From positions 1-6,814 of the forward strand of contig CAYZAW010000073.1 in NCBI GenBank assembly GCA_964476505.1: a stretch of DNA of 6,814 nt, in the 5' to 3' direction. A program made the translations under genes and the position numbers. This document shows positions 5,543 to 6,814 of this stretch, one piece after another. The notes under the pieces were generated by a model, which worked only from the letters and a program-made list of their open reading frames with translations, had not been told where the DNA came from and made no database searches. Position 1 is the first letter of the stretch. Each line of letters opens with the position of its first letter. The DNA is from CAYZAW01 sp964476505. Lineage in GTDB: Bacteria > Bacillota > Clostridia > Christensenellales > CAG-138.

Positions 5543-6793
5543 ATGAAAAATACATTAAGACAAGTGTTTCACTCCCCCAAGTTCGTGGTCGGCTTTGTGA
5601 TCTTTGTATCCATTCTTTTGATGATGCTGGTATATCCGCTGTTCAATCCCGGCAACCCGCTGGAAATGATCGGCTTGGGCACGTTTTTCAAGCCCGGCAC
5701 CTATGTGTCGCTTTATGACAGCGTGGATTCTCCTACCAGCACATTAAAGCTGGCAGATGCAGATGCCAAGCGCCGCGCCTCCTTGTTGAACGCGGACGAT
5801 GCCACTGCTATGCTGGAATGGTTTGCGGCGGCAGACATCAGTACGGACAGCGTAAATCTGGAGGATGACGCTGAGCTTTTGAATTTCTGGAAGAGCAATT
5901 ACGACGCGACCATCAAGCCCAAGGGCATGACGAAGGCCAAGCGTAATTACTACGAGCGTTTGAACAAAAGCATACTGGCTGCCAACGAGAAGAGCAGCGT
6001 GATCATTGCAGACCCCGATCCGGAAACCGGCGAGCTAGCGGAGAAGAAAATTATTGAAAATACCGATTACGTAAATGTGTCTGACGTGGCAAACGTAAAG
6101 GTATTGCCGCTTGGCACTGACAACTTTGGCCGCGACGTTTTAAAGGAGCTGGTTTCCGCAACCGGCACCTCCATTCTCATCGGCCTGATCGCGGGCGTTA
6201 TTGCAACGCTCATCGGACTGTCGCTGGGCTTACTGGCCGGCTATTTAGGCGGTATTGCGGATGATATCATTATGTTTATCACCAATATCTTCACCGTAAT
6301 TCCTTCCTTTATCTTGCTGATACTGATCTCTTACAGCATCGGGCAGGATAAGCGCGGCGCTACAACGGTAGCTGTGGTCATTGGTTTAACGTCGTGGGTA
6401 TGGACGGCGCGTTCCGTGCGTTCGCAGGTCATATCGCTTCGTAACCGAGATCACGTAAACCTTTCCAAGCTATCCGGTCACAGCCTGCTTCGCATCATCG
6501 CAACCGATATTTTGCCGTACATCGCCTCTTATGTGGTCATGGCGCTCATATTGCAGATCAGCTCCGCCATCCTTGCGGAAGCGCAGTTGTCGCTGTTGGG
6601 CTTAGGGCCTAAGACCACCGAGGTGCCTACGCTGGGCTTGATGATGAACTGGGGCATGCTGTACGCAGCGCATCTGAACGGCTACTGGTGGGCGTACTTC
6701 CCTGTGGTGTTGATGATAGCGCTTATCAGCTTCTCGCTGAACTTGATGAATACTGGTCTCGATCAGGTATTCAATCCCACGCTGAGAGACTAG
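5543..6793 (+). CDS. ABC transporter permease, DppC/OppC type, with a long inserted loop
   Basis: This is the second channel subunit, partner of the DppB-type protein. GGAGGTG sits 5 bases before the ATG. Residues 14-34 are the first membrane segment. The DppC signature GTDNFGRDV is at 191-199, followed by the core membrane domain from about residue 203 and an EAA-type coupling loop at about 296-326 (LSKLSGHS with G312, then ILPY). The protein has 416 residues against roughly 280-310 for most DppC proteins. The extra length lies between segment 1 and the signature, at about 40-190. That stretch is hydrophilic, rich in Asp, Lys and Ala, probably helical, and predicted outside the membrane. It is in frame with no break, so it is a real insertion and not an assembly error. 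It may help dock the binding protein. Similar long loops may exist in related sugar-type Dpp systems, which I cannot verify here. Confidence 0.93.
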   Translation: MKNTLRQVFHSPKFVVGFVIFVSILLMMLVYPLFNPGNPLEMIGLGTFFKPGTYVSLYDSVDSPTSTLKLADADAKRRASLLNADDATAMLEWFAAADISTDSVNLEDDAELLNFWKSNYDATIKPKGMTKAKRNYYERLNKSILAANEKSSVIIADPDPETGELAEKKIIENTDYVNVSDVANVKVLPLGTDNFGRDVLKELVSATGTSILIGLIAGVIATLIGLSLGLLAGYLGGIADDIIMFITNIFTVIPSFILLILISYSIGQDKRGATTVAVVIGLTSWVWTARSVRSQVISLRNRDHVNLSKLSGHSLLRIIATDILPYIASYVVMALILQISSAILAEAQLSLLGLGPKTTEVPTLGLMMNWGMLYAAHLNGYWWAYFPVVLMIALISFSLNLMNTGLDQVFNPTLRD

Positions 6794-6797
6794 GAGG
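6792..6797 (+). promoter_or_regulatory. Ribosome binding site overlapping the DppC-type stop codon
   Basis: AGGAGG shares two bases with the TAG stop and lies 6 bases before ATG at 6804. This shows that the operon continues with tight coupling. Confidence 0.8.
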
Positions 6798-6803
6798 CCG
6801 AAT

Positions 6804-6814
6804 ATGGGAAAGAC
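6804..6814 (+). CDS. Start of the next operon gene, probably an ABC ATPase (truncated by window edge)
   Basis: ATG GGA AAG and two further bases follow an ideal Shine-Dalgarno sequence, 10 bases after the permease stop. Only Met-Gly-Lys can be read, so the product is not visible. In Opp/Dpp operons the usual gene here is the DppD/OppD-type ATPase, and no ATPase occurs elsewhere in the window. The identity is inferred from gene order only. Confidence 0.6.

Noticed and set aside
1..6814. Novel defence system, mobile element, CRISPR array or RNA gene
   Set aside because: Every stretch longer than 300 bases is explained by a recognisable metabolic or transport gene. No terminal inverted repeats, transposase, repeat-spacer array or tRNA-like fold was seen.

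Overview
The window looks like a carbohydrate-utilisation locus from a Gram-positive-type bacterium, most likely a member of the Bacillota (Clostridia). The reasons are strong AGGAGG/GGAGGT ribosome binding sites before most genes, a lipoprotein-anchored solute-binding protein in place of a free periplasmic one, perfect or near-perfect sigma-A promoter boxes, and a LacI-type regulator. Base composition is moderate, roughly half G+C by eye. The taxonomic call is an inference.

Layout. Positions 1-1198 (minus strand) hold the N-terminal 399 residues of an intracellular GH2 beta-mannosidase; the gene runs off the left edge before its catalytic acids. Positions 1199-1481 are a divergent regulatory region. 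It carries a promoter facing left into the mannosidase, a perfect TTGACA-N17-TATAAT promoter facing right into a LacI/GalR-family regulator, and a related GalR-like operator at each promoter. Positions 1482-2486 encode that regulator. After a 66-bp gap with a small hairpin come a family-5 solute-binding lipoprotein (2553-4442), a strong stem-loop terminator or attenuator (about 4457-4503), a DppB-type permease (4525-5529), a DppC-type permease with a long inserted loop (5543-6793), and the first codons of another gene (6804 onward), probably the ABC ATPase.

How it may work together. The transporter belongs to the Opp/Dpp (family 5) class, which automatic annotation usually calls peptide transport. 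Next to a beta-mannosidase and a GalR-like repressor, the more economical reading is uptake of beta-linked manno- or gluco-oligosaccharides. The cytoplasmic GH2 enzyme would trim them and the regulator would sense the sugar. Family-5 binding proteins that bind oligosaccharides are known, for example in Thermotoga. The substrate here is inferred from context only.

I see no RNA genes, mobile elements, CRISPR array or prophage parts. The most unusual points are the operator pair linking the two divergent promoters, the roughly 110-residue extra segment in the DppC-type permease, and a solute-binding protein gene whose 629 codons contain no TTA, CTA or TCA. That absence leaves a spurious 885-residue open frame on the opposite strand.
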